Below, in pieces: positions 24,753 to 32,168 of a stretch of 37,170 nt of DNA. A program made the position numbers and the translations under genes. Within the stretch, counting starts at the first letter, position 1, and the number at the start of each line of letters is the position of its first letter. The DNA lies in contig NZ_FOQC01000022.1 of NCBI RefSeq assembly GCF_900113645.1, forward strand, positions 1 through 37,170, given 5' to 3'. Below the pieces are notes generated by a model. The model saw only the letters and a program-made list of their open reading frames with translations, did no database searches and was not told the origin of the DNA. Origin of the DNA: Trichococcus flocculiformis (lineage in GTDB: Bacteria > Bacillota > Bacilli > Lactobacillales > Aerococcaceae).

Positions 24753-24977
24753 TTATTCCGTTACTTCTGTCACATCGACGCCATAGTATTTTTCAGACAA
24801 GGCTTTGATTGTACCGTCAGCAAGCAAGTTCTGTAATTCTTCACCAAACGCTTTACGCAATTTTTCGCCTGCTTCATCTTTAGCAAAGGGAAACGCGACT
24901 TAACCTTTCAGTGTATCTTCTTGCGGGCCTTCATGCGTATCGTATTGACGGATTTCGATCCCTAAACCTGTTTCGGC
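24753..24977 (-). pseudogene. Remnant of an amino-acid ABC transporter substrate-binding protein
   Basis: Translation on the minus strand gives about 74 residues matching the C-terminal lobe of family-3 solute-binding proteins. AFPFAKDEAGEKLRKAF is followed by LLADGTIKALSEKYYG and a natural TAA at 24753-24755. An in-frame TAA at 24900-24902 stands where a Lys codon is expected in KGKVAFPF. The 5' part is missing; the fragment begins directly at the T-run of the phosphoesterase terminator. It is therefore truncated and interrupted. No start or promoter remains. Confidence 0.85.
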
Positions 24978-25037
24978 AAAAAAAAACGGCAATAAGAAAG
25001 AGGCTAGGCAACCCGCCCAACCTCTTCCTTATTGCCG
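24978..25037 (-). terminator. Terminator of the metallophosphoesterase gene
   Basis: CGGCAATAAGGAAGAGG pairs with CCTCTTTCTTATTGCCG (one mismatch) on the minus strand, then nine T. The first arm contains the gene's stop codon. Confidence 0.93.
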
Positions 25038-26390
25038 CTGTGGAATCACAATGTGCCGATCATCCAGATTTTTATCCTGCAGCAATTGGTTCGTGTATTT
25101 CTTAAGAAAATTATCACTGTTTTGTTGAATGATTTGATAGCCGGCATGGCTGGTCCATTCTCCCAGAGAACGCTCATCCTCGACGTAATCCTCCCCGGAA
25201 AAAAAGCGGACATTCATCTTTCCGACATAATCCATGACAGCTTCTTCATAGATCTCTTCATGCCACTGTTCTTCGAACATCATCTGCAAAGCCAGATTCT
25301 CGCCATCGCGCTTGAACAAGTCATGGGAAGTCTGCGTGTAGGCAAGCAATTCAGGCGCTTCAACCCCTGTAACTTCCGCCCAACCTTCAATGTCCAAGGT
25401 TTTGCGCTGATAAGCTAATTCTTCATTTGTTAATGTAATTTCTCCGATCGCGTTGGGGAATATCGAAAGTGCTCCGGTTACGACTTCATAGAAAGGAGCC
25501 TCCCGATCCGTCGCCTCGGAAATATCTTGTGCATGGATGTGCCCCGCAAAGCTCGTTTGGACGCCTTTTCCGGCAAAATAGTCGGTTGCATCTTCCGCAT
25601 TTTCCAAAATAAACCCTCCGCCTAATCTGCCGGTATGGTTCAGCAGCGGATGATGCCCGACCAGCTGGATCGTCTGCAGGTGCTCTTCCTGCAGCGCAAA
25701 ATATTCATCCAACCAGGCGTATGTCTCTTCCTTGATTCTTCCCTCCGTTTTCGGGGCTTTTGTGCTCTTCGTTTCGCTGTATATATTGGTGTCGATCATC
25801 AAAAAAGGAAATCCCGCTTTCGGCTCCATCACATAGCTCAAGGACTCCGGGTCTTTGCTGATGGCGAGATCATAGCCATAGTCCGCAAAAATTTGTTGGA
25901 AGTCCTCTGGTGTTGCTTGCTCAACGACAGCCATTTCTTCGCCTTCGAATTTCCGGGCCCAGCCGCTGTGGATATCGTGGTTTCCGGGTATCACACTGAC
26001 CTGCGTCCCATTTTTTTCGATTCTTTCAAAAAATGCAGCAAGCTCCACCAGGCTTTGGTATTCACCGTTGAAGGTCAAATCACCACTGACGATCAACAGA
26101 TCCGGCTGTTCTTTCGCTGCTTCCCACACAAGCGCCTCCATCATATCCGGGACGTGCTCCAAGTCTTTACCGGCAGAAGTTGCTTTCATTCGGGCAAACG
26201 CTTCGCCGTCATCGAACAGATCCGGGGAGAGGTAGTGGGTATCCGTCACTATCCAAATCTTTAAATTTTCGTCTTTCCCAACTAAAGGCGCGATCGGCTG
26301 CACCGCGCGTTCCTCGCCTTTTTGATTGTTCAAACCAAACAGAAAAAGACCCGTCAGCAATACAGTCAATGCCCTGAATATTCTTTTCAT
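25029..26390 (-). CDS. Calcineurin-like metallophosphoesterase, membrane-anchored or secreted
   Basis: This 453-residue protein has a hydrophobic N-terminal signal or anchor (about 5-21) and a dinuclear metallophosphoesterase domain. Metal-binding motifs run in order: DTH (50-52), GDLTFNGE (about 97-104), GNHDIHSG (about 136), GHHP (about 235) and GHIHAQD (about 270). The C-terminal 120 residues are family-specific. The ATG at 26390 follows AAGGAGC; the TTG three bases earlier is less likely. Likely substrates are external phosphoesters or nucleotides, but none can be assigned. It is monocistronic. Confidence 0.88.
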   Translation of the reverse strand: MKRIFRALTVLLTGLFLFGLNNQKGEERAVQPIAPLVGKDENLKIWIVTDTHYLSPDLFDDGEAFARMKATSAGKDLEHVPDMMEALVWEAAKEQPDLLIVSGDLTFNGEYQSLVELAAFFERIEKNGTQVSVIPGNHDIHSGWARKFEGEEMAVVEQATPEDFQQIFADYGYDLAISKDPESLSYVMEPKAGFPFLMIDTNIYSETKSTKAPKTEGRIKEETYAWLDEYFALQEEHLQTIQLVGHHPLLNHTGRLGGGFILENAEDATDYFAGKGVQTSFAGHIHAQDISEATDREAPFYEVVTGALSIFPNAIGEITLTNEELAYQRKTLDIEGWAEVTGVEAPELLAYTQTSHDLFKRDGENLALQMMFEEQWHEEIYEEAVMDYVGKMNVRFFSGEDYVEDERSLGEWTSHAGYQIIQQNSDNFLKKYTNQLLQDKNLDDRHIVIPQRQ

Positions 26391-26465
26391 CAATTTCTGG
26401 CTCCTTGTGGATCATTTGGACTCATTATAGTTGTTCTGTTTGCTGCTTGTCGAATTATTTGCTAT

Positions 26466-26517
26466 CAAAAAAGAAGCGTCCCGGAAATCATTGGTATGAT
26501 TCCGGAACGCTTCTTCG
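26466..26517 (-). terminator. Terminator of the tRNA-Tyr/tRNA-Gln unit
   Basis: AAGAAGCGTTCCGGAATCA pairs with TGATTTCCGGGACGCTTCTT on the minus strand around a six-base loop, then a T-run. It lies nine bases after tRNA-Gln. Confidence 0.92.
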
Positions 26518-26526
26518 TTTTTATGA

Positions 26527-26598
26527 CTGGGCTAGCTGGATTCGAACCAACGAATGACAGAGTCAAAGTCTGTTGCCTTACCGCTTGGCGATAGCCCA
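26527..26598 (-). tRNA. tRNA-Gln (anticodon TTG)
   Basis: The cloverleaf has acceptor arms TGGGCTA/TAGCCCA and the loop ACTTTGACT with anticodon TTG. The T arm contains GGTTCGAATCC. It has no encoded CCA: TCA follows the discriminator base. It is one base from tRNA-Tyr in the same transcript. Confidence 0.95.
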
Positions 26599-26599
26599 A

Positions 26600-26683
26600 T
26601 GGTGGAGGGAGGCAGATTCGAACTGCCGAACCCGAAGGAGCGGATTTACAGTCCGCCGCGTTTAGCCACTTCGCTATCCCTCC
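26600..26683 (-). tRNA. tRNA-Tyr (anticodon GTA)
   Basis: Acceptor arms are GGAGGGA/TCCCTCC, the anticodon loop is ACTGTAAAT, and there is a long variable arm as expected for tRNA-Tyr. The 3' CCA is encoded (26600-26602). Confidence 0.96.
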
Positions 26684-26713
26684 GCGCGCTTTCCTTAAAA
26701 AGCTGACCAACAT

Positions 26714-26742
26714 ATAATATAACAGCAGCCATCGATTTTCAA
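26714..26742 (-). promoter_or_regulatory. Promoter of the tRNA-Tyr/tRNA-Gln unit
   Basis: TTGAAA (26737-26742) and TATTAT (26714-26719) are 17 bases apart, about 30 bases upstream of tRNA-Tyr. Confidence 0.75.
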
Positions 26743-26810
26743 GAGGTTCTTTTCAATTTTTAATATATTTTAATGCAGTCGCAACGCTTTAAAAGCATAA
26801 GCGATTAAGC

Positions 26811-28394
26811 TTACAGGTTCCCCGAACGGAAAATGGAAATCAGCAACCAGATGCTGAACAAGCCTGCAATCACAAAGCCCGCTTGCCCCAGGAATTGCCC
26901 TCCCGGTGTACCGGACATGACGGCTGATGACAGCAGCAATCCGGCAACAATCAAAGAGATGACGACACGATTGGACATCTTTTTGACGTCCTTCCACTTA
27001 TCATCCAGCTGATCGACATCGATCCGCAACGTGGTCCTGCCGCTTGCCGTTTGCTTCAGAAGAGCCAGCAGGCTGCTTGGGATTTCACTGCTGTCCTTGA
27101 TGAAAGCATAGCCCCTCAACGCCAACTTTTCAGCAGAAAATTTCTGCATCAGCGTCGTCAGCGTAAAACTTTCCTTCAGATAGTCTTTCGCGATCGAAAT
27201 CAGGTTCAATTCAGGAGAAATTTCCAGAAAAACACCTTCCAGTATCGACAAAGACTTCGCGAGGATCGTCAGATCGCTCGGAATGGCGATGTTATGCCGT
27301 TTGAACATTCTGATGAAATCGGTGATGAACGTCCCAAGGTTCACATTCAGCATATTGTTCGAAAGATACATGTCGAACAACATCTCGACATCGGCATACA
27401 GATTGCGTTTATCGACCCGTCCTTTCGGTGTCCCCAATTCTAGACAGACTTTCACCATCCGATCCAGATCTTTCGAGGCCAATCCCTGGAGAATATCATT
27501 CAGCGATTTTTTTGTGGTCTCCGATAGATCTCCCATAATACCGAAATCGATGAAATAGATTTTGCCTTCTTTGATAATCAGGTTTCCTGGATGGGGATCT
27601 CCGTGGAAAAAGCCGTCGTGGAAAACTTGTTTCAGATAGGCCAGCATCAATTTGCGGCTGATATCATCCAAATCATAGCCCAACAAGTCCAACTGTTCCC
27701 GATTGGTGATTTTGGTGCCTTCGATGTACTCTTCCACCAATACCCTGCGCGTCGTAAGCCCTGGATAAACCTTCGGAACGCCGATGCAAGCGATAGTGGC
27801 ATTGAGGTCCCTAAAGCGCTGCAACAATTGGGCTTCGTTGCGGAAATCCAGTTCGATCAAAGTGTTCGCTTTCACCTGCTCCAAAGCTTCTTTCGGATCG
27901 ACCACCTCAACCAGTTCCTTCGGGATCTTTCCGCTGAGCCGGATCAGGATGTCCAAATCGCGGATCAAGAGATCATCGATGATCGGGCGCTGCACTTTCA
28001 CGACCACTTCTTCCCCCGTCCGGAGAACCGCCCGATGGACCTGCGCAATCGACGCGCTGGCGAGCGGTTTTTCATCGATGGACAGGAAGGCTTCGCCTAA
28101 TGACAGTTTGGTTTCTTCCATAAAGATGCGTTCGACTTCCGCAAACGGAAACTCCGGCGCTTTATCCTGCAGATGCGCCAGCTCTTCAACGAAGGCCTGC
28201 GGGAGAATATCGATGCGAGTGGAAAGGATTTGGCCGATTTTGATGAAACTCGGCCCCAGTTTCTCGAAAGCAAGGCGAAGGTTCTCCGGATCTTGATCTT
28301 TTCGGCTTGGCTTCACCTGGTTGTGGTAAAGGAATTGCAGCCCGTAAGAGGACAGGATCCGGACTATTTCATGCAACCGTTCGTCTCTTGCCAT
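26811..28394 (-). CDS. UbiB/AarF (ADCK-like) atypical kinase family protein
   Basis: This 527-residue protein has the hallmarks of the family: KIGQ (52-55), the Ala/Ser-rich loop ASASIAQVH (112-120) in place of a normal P-loop, VVKVQRP with Lys133, HGDPHPGN (264-271), and DFG (283-285). Two membrane helices close the C terminus. In quinone-making organisms the family supports ubiquinone or menaquinone synthesis; its role in fermentative Lactobacillales is unclear. The ATG at 28394 follows GGAGGGG. It lies 30 bases after the phasin-like gene, presumably in one operon. Confidence 0.9.
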   Translation of the reverse strand: MARDERLHEIVRILSSYGLQFLYHNQVKPSRKDQDPENLRLAFEKLGPSFIKIGQILSTRIDILPQAFVEELAHLQDKAPEFPFAEVERIFMEETKLSLGEAFLSIDEKPLASASIAQVHRAVLRTGEEVVVKVQRPIIDDLLIRDLDILIRLSGKIPKELVEVVDPKEALEQVKANTLIELDFRNEAQLLQRFRDLNATIACIGVPKVYPGLTTRRVLVEEYIEGTKITNREQLDLLGYDLDDISRKLMLAYLKQVFHDGFFHGDPHPGNLIIKEGKIYFIDFGIMGDLSETTKKSLNDILQGLASKDLDRMVKVCLELGTPKGRVDKRNLYADVEMLFDMYLSNNMLNVNLGTFITDFIRMFKRHNIAIPSDLTILAKSLSILEGVFLEISPELNLISIAKDYLKESFTLTTLMQKFSAEKLALRGYAFIKDSSEIPSSLLALLKQTASGRTTLRIDVDQLDDKWKDVKKMSNRVVISLIVAGLLLSSAVMSGTPGGQFLGQAGFVIAGLFSIWLLISIFRSGNL

Positions 28395-28424
28395 CCTGAC
28401 CCCTCCTTCAACTTTTGCGATTGC

Positions 28425-28706
28425 TTATTTGCTCAACAATTGATCAAGCTTGGCGTTGATCGCGTCCATTTTGGCTTCCAACGCCTCCACATCCTCTTTT
28501 TTGGCGAACGGCAGATTATCGAGTTCCGCTTTCGTCGCCGGCACGATGCCGGATGCTTTCCGGGTCAACTCCGTCTGCAGTTCTTTGCCTTCCTGGACCG
28601 TAACGCGCCCTTTTTCGACCATCTCATTGATCAGCTTTTCAGCCTTCTCGATCGAAGTGGAGGTCATGCCGACACCTGCTAAGAAAATCTTCTTTAATTC
28701 ATCCAT
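28425..28706 (-). CDS. Phasin-family-like coiled-coil protein
   Basis: This 93-residue helical protein has an LKKIFLAGVGMTSTSIEKAE start, an LINEMVEKGRVTVQEGKEL middle and a heptad-rich C-terminal coiled coil (EDVEALEAKMDAINAKLDQL). The start resembles PHA granule-associated (phasin) proteins. Small proteins of this type frequently precede an AarF/UbiB gene in Firmicutes, as here. No PHA synthase is present in the window, so a granule role is not implied. AAAGGAG precedes the ATG. Confidence 0.75.
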   Translation of the reverse strand: MDELKKIFLAGVGMTSTSIEKAEKLINEMVEKGRVTVQEGKELQTELTRKASGIVPATKAELDNLPFAKKEDVEALEAKMDAINAKLDQLLSK

Positions 28707-28751
28707 TGTACTCGCTCCTTTGATTGTTGGAATGGGAAAATCCGAAAAATC

Positions 28752-29036
28752 TTAGTGCTCATGGGAATGTTCATGCTCCGAATGATTGTGTTCGTCTTCT
28801 TTGTTGTTGCGGCGGATGCTGAATTGTTCCGGCACCGGATCGTAGCCGCCTTTGACAAAAGGATGACATCTGAGAATGCGTGAGATGCCCATTATACTGC
28901 CCTTAATTGCGCCATGTTTTTGGATGGCTTGGACCGAATAATTCGAGCAGGTCGGATAGTACCGGCAACTCGGCGGAAACAGTGGCGATATAAATCTCTG
29001 GTAACCACGTATCAAACCTATAAAAATTTTTTTCAT
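28752..29036 (-). CDS. yidD: Membrane protein insertion efficiency factor YidD
   Basis: This 94-residue protein has the full YidD core: [34 protein letters not shown], and [14 protein letters not shown]. YidD assists YidC-mediated membrane insertion. An unusual His/Glu-rich tail ([12 protein letters not shown] at the end) is attached after the conserved core and could bind metal. The ATG follows GAAAGGA. It is the first gene of yidD, phasin-like, ubiB-like. It is not beside rpmH-rnpA-yidC, where yidD is often found. Confidence 0.95.
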   Translation of the reverse strand: MKKIFIGLIRGYQRFISPLFPPSCRYYPTCSNYSVQAIQKHGAIKGSIMGISRILRCHPFVKGGYDPVPEQFSIRRNNKEDEHNHSEHEHSHEH

Positions 29037-29151
29037 GGCGGCTTCCTTTCTGGCTCTATACTGCTATTTTACCCTTTTTCTCCCTAAAATAAAATAATTG
29101 CGCATCATAATAAAAGGACTTCCGCTGCCGCTATTTTTTTTTGGAACAATT

Positions 29152-29160
29152 TGGTAGAAT
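29152..29160 (+). promoter_or_regulatory. Extended -10 promoter of the ECF S-component gene
   Basis: TGGTAGAAT fits the TGN-TATAAT extended -10 pattern; only a T-run lies at -35. A short TCGGCGCTTGCCGA hairpin follows in the leader. Confidence 0.45.
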
Positions 29161-29212
29161 ACCTATATATCGGCGCTTGCCGAAATGCAAACACAAAAGA
29201 GGTTGAGCCTTC

Positions 29213-29800
29213 ATGAATACACAAAAAAATAAAACGTACCGCATCGCCATTCTTGGCATTCTGTCCGCATTCATCATCGTCCAGACATTCGTTCCCTTCC
29301 TGGGCAACATTCCGATTCCGCCACTGAATCCGACCATCATCCACATCACCGTCATCGTGGCCGCTTTCGTCCTGAGCACGAAGGACGGCATGCTTGTCGG
29401 GCTCGTCTGGGGCTTGGCGCGCATGGTCAAGGCCTACACACTGCCGGCTTCCCCATTGGATCTGCTGCTCTGGACCAATCCGGTCATCGCAGTCGTTCCG
29501 CGCGTCATGGTCGGGCTTGTGGCAGGACTTGTTTTCCATACTTTCCTGAAACGCAAACAGGAAAAAGTCGGGATGGTCACCGCTGCCGTTTTGGGATCCT
29601 TGACCAACACAGTGCTTGTATTGGGATTCATCGCCCTTTTCTATGGCAATGAATACGCCACAGCCCTGAATGTCGATCCTTCCAACCTGTTGAAAGTGCT
29701 GGCTGGCATCGTTGCAACCAACGGAATCGGCGAAGCCGTCGCAGCCGGATTGATCGCCCCATTCATCGCCACGGCATTGATGAAGGTCAGAAGAAAATAA
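29213..29800 (+). CDS. ECF transporter S component (vitamin-type, substrate unassigned)
   Basis: This 195-residue protein has about six membrane helices. Its N-terminal region IPIPPLNPTIIHITVIVAA is the helix-loop typical of RibU/PanT-like S components, with an Ala-rich helix 1 (RIAILGILSAFIIVQ) that docks on the T component. No ATPase or T gene is adjacent, so it must share an energy-coupling module encoded elsewhere; the YkoCD module in this window is normally dedicated to YkoE. A pantothenate-type substrate is possible. No riboswitch was seen in its leader. AAGAGGTTGAG lies before the ATG. Confidence 0.82.
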   Translation: MNTQKNKTYRIAILGILSAFIIVQTFVPFLGNIPIPPLNPTIIHITVIVAAFVLSTKDGMLVGLVWGLARMVKAYTLPASPLDLLLWTNPVIAVVPRVMVGLVAGLVFHTFLKRKQEKVGMVTAAVLGSLTNTVLVLGFIALFYGNEYATALNVDPSNLLKVLAGIVATNGIGEAVAAGLIAPFIATALMKVRRK

Positions 29801-29802
29801 GC

Positions 29803-29837
29803 AAAAAAACGATAAGCCTCCGTGGCTCATCGTTTTT
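29803..29837. terminator. Bidirectional terminator between S component and VTT protein
   Basis: ACGAT-AGCC pairs with GGCT-ATCGT around TCCGT, with TTTTTA after it on plus and a T-run (from AAAAAAAC) on minus. It ends both convergent genes. Confidence 0.85.
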
Positions 29838-29847
29838 ATTTTGGATT

Positions 29848-30510
29848 TTATTGCAATACCGGCTGGATGGCTAGCCACCCTTTGATGAATGTCGGCATAT
29901 TCAGGAACACCCATGTCACAAGCGATGCCCCGCCGATGCCGTAGAAGTACAGGGTGATCGGTTTGAACAGGAGGAAGATGGCCATGAAACGTTTCATTGA
30001 CATTTCCGTCAGACCGGCGACCATGCAAAGGAAATCATCCGGGAAGCCGGGGAGAGCAAAAGCTGAAGCCATCAGCCATTCGAAACGTTTGCCTTTCGTC
30101 AGCCAACCATAGTATTTTCTGTATGTTTCTTCCGAAACGAATGCTCTAACGAATGTCTTCCCGTATTTGCGGGCGAGGATGAAATTGATGCTCGAACCGA
30201 TCAGCACACCGATAAAGCTGTATATGAACCCCCAAAGCGGACCGAACACGAGCGGCGCCACTACGACCGTCACTCCGCCCGGAATGATGGGGTAGACAAC
30301 CTGGATAATTTGGATCAGCAAGAAAGTGAGAGGAGCATAGATACCCATTCCATCCAACAACGCTTTAAAACTGCCTTCAGCTTCAAAGAAGCCTGTCCGA
30401 TAGATCCAAATGCCTAAGATGAGTGTCGCGACTGTTCCCACTACCGTCAAAAACTGGACGATTTTGCGGTTCAATGTAATCCCTTGATGGGTGGTGTTCT
30501 CCAATTCCAC
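29848..30510 (-). CDS. VTT-domain (TVP38/TMEM64, DedA-like) membrane protein
   Basis: This 220-residue protein has about six hydrophobic segments. The VTT core is visible: FGPLWGFIYSFIGVLIGSSINFILARKYG is the conserved re-entrant region, and ALPGFPDDFLCMVAGLTEM is the second signature. Members act as lipid scramblases or affect membrane homeostasis. The start is GTG at 30510, seven bases after AGAGG. A TATAAT box lies upstream at 30552-30557. Confidence 0.85.
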   Translation of the reverse strand: MELENTTHQGITLNRKIVQFLTVVGTVATLILGIWIYRTGFFEAEGSFKALLDGMGIYAPLTFLLIQIIQVVYPIIPGGVTVVVAPLVFGPLWGFIYSFIGVLIGSSINFILARKYGKTFVRAFVSEETYRKYYGWLTKGKRFEWLMASAFALPGFPDDFLCMVAGLTEMSMKRFMAIFLLFKPITLYFYGIGGASLVTWVFLNMPTFIKGWLAIQPVLQ

Positions 30511-30551
30511 TTCTTCACCTCTTATTCTTTTTTTCGCTGCTCCTATTTCCG

Positions 30552-30630
30552 ATTATACCTGACGAAAATAAACTTTCTGTGAATTTACCTTATCGGTTCC
30601 GTGAAGCTCAAAATTTGATAGCGCTTCCCT
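30552..30630 (-). promoter_or_regulatory. Promoter region of the VTT gene with a cre-like site
   Basis: Consensus TATAAT lies at 30552-30557 (minus) without a good -35. AGGGAAGCGCTATCA at 30616-30630 differs from the cre consensus at one position and resembles the site before mtlA. It lies upstream of the promoter, so its effect is uncertain. Confidence 0.4.
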
Positions 30631-30860
30631 TTTTGTGTGTCTCCACTATAACGCAAACGCCCGATGTATGCCTCGGACAAAAGTCGGATTTTCTTAACCG
30701 ATTATAAACACTTACCGGTATTTTGTCCATAAAAAGAAAGTTAAGATTTTATAAGCATTAAAAATAAGGACATCTTGTGCTAAAAGGCGCCTCCGGCTGG
30801 AAAAATACCGGCAGCTGTGATACTTTCAGTGTATAGAAACTTTAATAAGATAGGTGATTT
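30631..30860. other. Gene-free region between the VTT gene and the MFS gene
   Basis: No gene is seen. A short CTCCGGC...GCCGG-type palindromic segment lies at about 30786-30817, again like the GC-rich motifs at 4180-4418. TATAGAA near 30833 could be a -10 for the MFS gene but has no clear -35. Confidence 0.4.
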
Positions 30861-32081
30861 ATGGCAACTACATTTTCAAAGAACATCCGATCGACTTTGG
30901 CCAGTTCTTTCATAAACAGTTTGATCTATTCCTGCACGATTCCTTTTCTGGTCATCTATCTGGCCGGCGTCTTCAATCAACAACTGACTGGCTTGCTCGT
31001 CATGACAAATGTGGTCGTATGCTTCTTGGCCGGCATCATCGGCGGTTATCTTGCCGATAATTTCCAAAGAAAACAAATCCTGTATATTTTCCAGAGCCTG
31101 TACGGAGGATCCCTATTATTGATCGCCTTCAGATTTTCAGGCTTGCTTTCGGCAGATGGTTGGTTGATTCTCGGTTACCTTGTCTGCGGCATTTCCTTCA
31201 ATCTGTATTCGCCGGCATACGATGCCGTACTGATGGACTGCACTACCATCGAAAATAGGAAACAAGCCTACCAATGGCAATATTGGACCTTCAATTTGTC
31301 GATGGCTCTGGGTTTTTCACTTGGCGGCTTCCTGTTTCAGCACTACCTTTTCCAGCTCTTCCTGGTGGCCGGGATAGCGCAATTGGCAATGGCCTTATTG
31401 TTTCAGAGTCAGTTGGACTACACGAACGCCACCACGAAGAAACGCCATAGTAACAGGCTAAAAGATCTATTATCGAACTACCGGATCGCCGCGAAAGATA
31501 CACGATGGCTCTTTTTGATTCTGGGTATGGCGTTGTTCAATACGGCCGAGTTCTCGCTGAAGACCTACACCGCTGTCCGGCTTTCAAAAGAGTTCGAAAC
31601 GCTGACACTCTTCACGGTTCCGATCGACGGCGTCCGGATGCTCAGTCTGCTGCAGGTCCTCAACACATTGCTTGTTGTTGGCTTCACTTTCTTGGTATCG
31701 CGCTTCACTGATAAGCGATCCGAAAAGGCGACCATTCTTTACGGTCTTGTGATCTATGTCGTCAGCTATGGATTGATTGCTGTCATGAACAACATCTACG
31801 TTCTGATTCCGTTGATGATTTTGGCGACCATCGGCGAACTGGCTTCCGCCCCGAACATCAATGCCCGCAAAGTCGATCTCGTGCCGGAAGATAAGCAAGC
31901 TTCCTATTTGGCCTTCAGCTCCCTATCTTACCAAGGTGCTGACCTGTTGGCGGCTTTTGCATTGACGCTCAGCGGATACATCTCGGCTGGGTTCATTGCC
32001 GGTTACATCATCATTTTAGGCTTGATCGGAACGTCGCTCACCGTCAGCAGTCTTTATGGGCGCAACAATAAAGACATATGA
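30861..32081 (+). CDS. Major facilitator superfamily transporter
   Basis: This 406-residue protein has 12 predicted membrane segments. The MFS motif A is visible between helices 2 and 3 as GGYLADNFQRKQ, with a related FLVSRFTDKRSEK in the second half. The family includes drug and solute exporters; no substrate is indicated. The ATG at 30861 follows TAGGTG. It is monocistronic and ends at a perfect stem terminator shared with the convergent gene. Confidence 0.88.
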   Translation: MATTFSKNIRSTLASSFINSLIYSCTIPFLVIYLAGVFNQQLTGLLVMTNVVVCFLAGIIGGYLADNFQRKQILYIFQSLYGGSLLLIAFRFSGLLSADGWLILGYLVCGISFNLYSPAYDAVLMDCTTIENRKQAYQWQYWTFNLSMALGFSLGGFLFQHYLFQLFLVAGIAQLAMALLFQSQLDYTNATTKKRHSNRLKDLLSNYRIAAKDTRWLFLILGMALFNTAEFSLKTYTAVRLSKEFETLTLFTVPIDGVRMLSLLQVLNTLLVVGFTFLVSRFTDKRSEKATILYGLVIYVVSYGLIAVMNNIYVLIPLMILATIGELASAPNINARKVDLVPEDKQASYLAFSSLSYQGADLLAAFALTLSGYISAGFIAGYIIILGLIGTSLTVSSLYGRNNKDI

Positions 32082-32120
32082 ATTAGCCACCTTCCATACA
32101 TTCAGTGGTGCCGTACAGCA

Positions 32121-32168
32121 TAAAGAAGAGGAACTCGAGCTCGCTCGAGTTCCTCTTCTTTATTTTTC
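32121..32168. terminator. Perfect-stem bidirectional terminator
   Basis: AAAGAAGAGGAACTCGAG is followed by CTCG and then its exact complement, an 18-bp stem, then ATTTTT. It lies between convergent genes and overlaps the stop codon of the minus-strand gene. Confidence 0.93.

Noticed and set aside
29105-30028. 307-residue minus-strand open frame
   Set aside because: It lies antisense to the ECF S component and its promoter, and its translation has no membrane or domain features.
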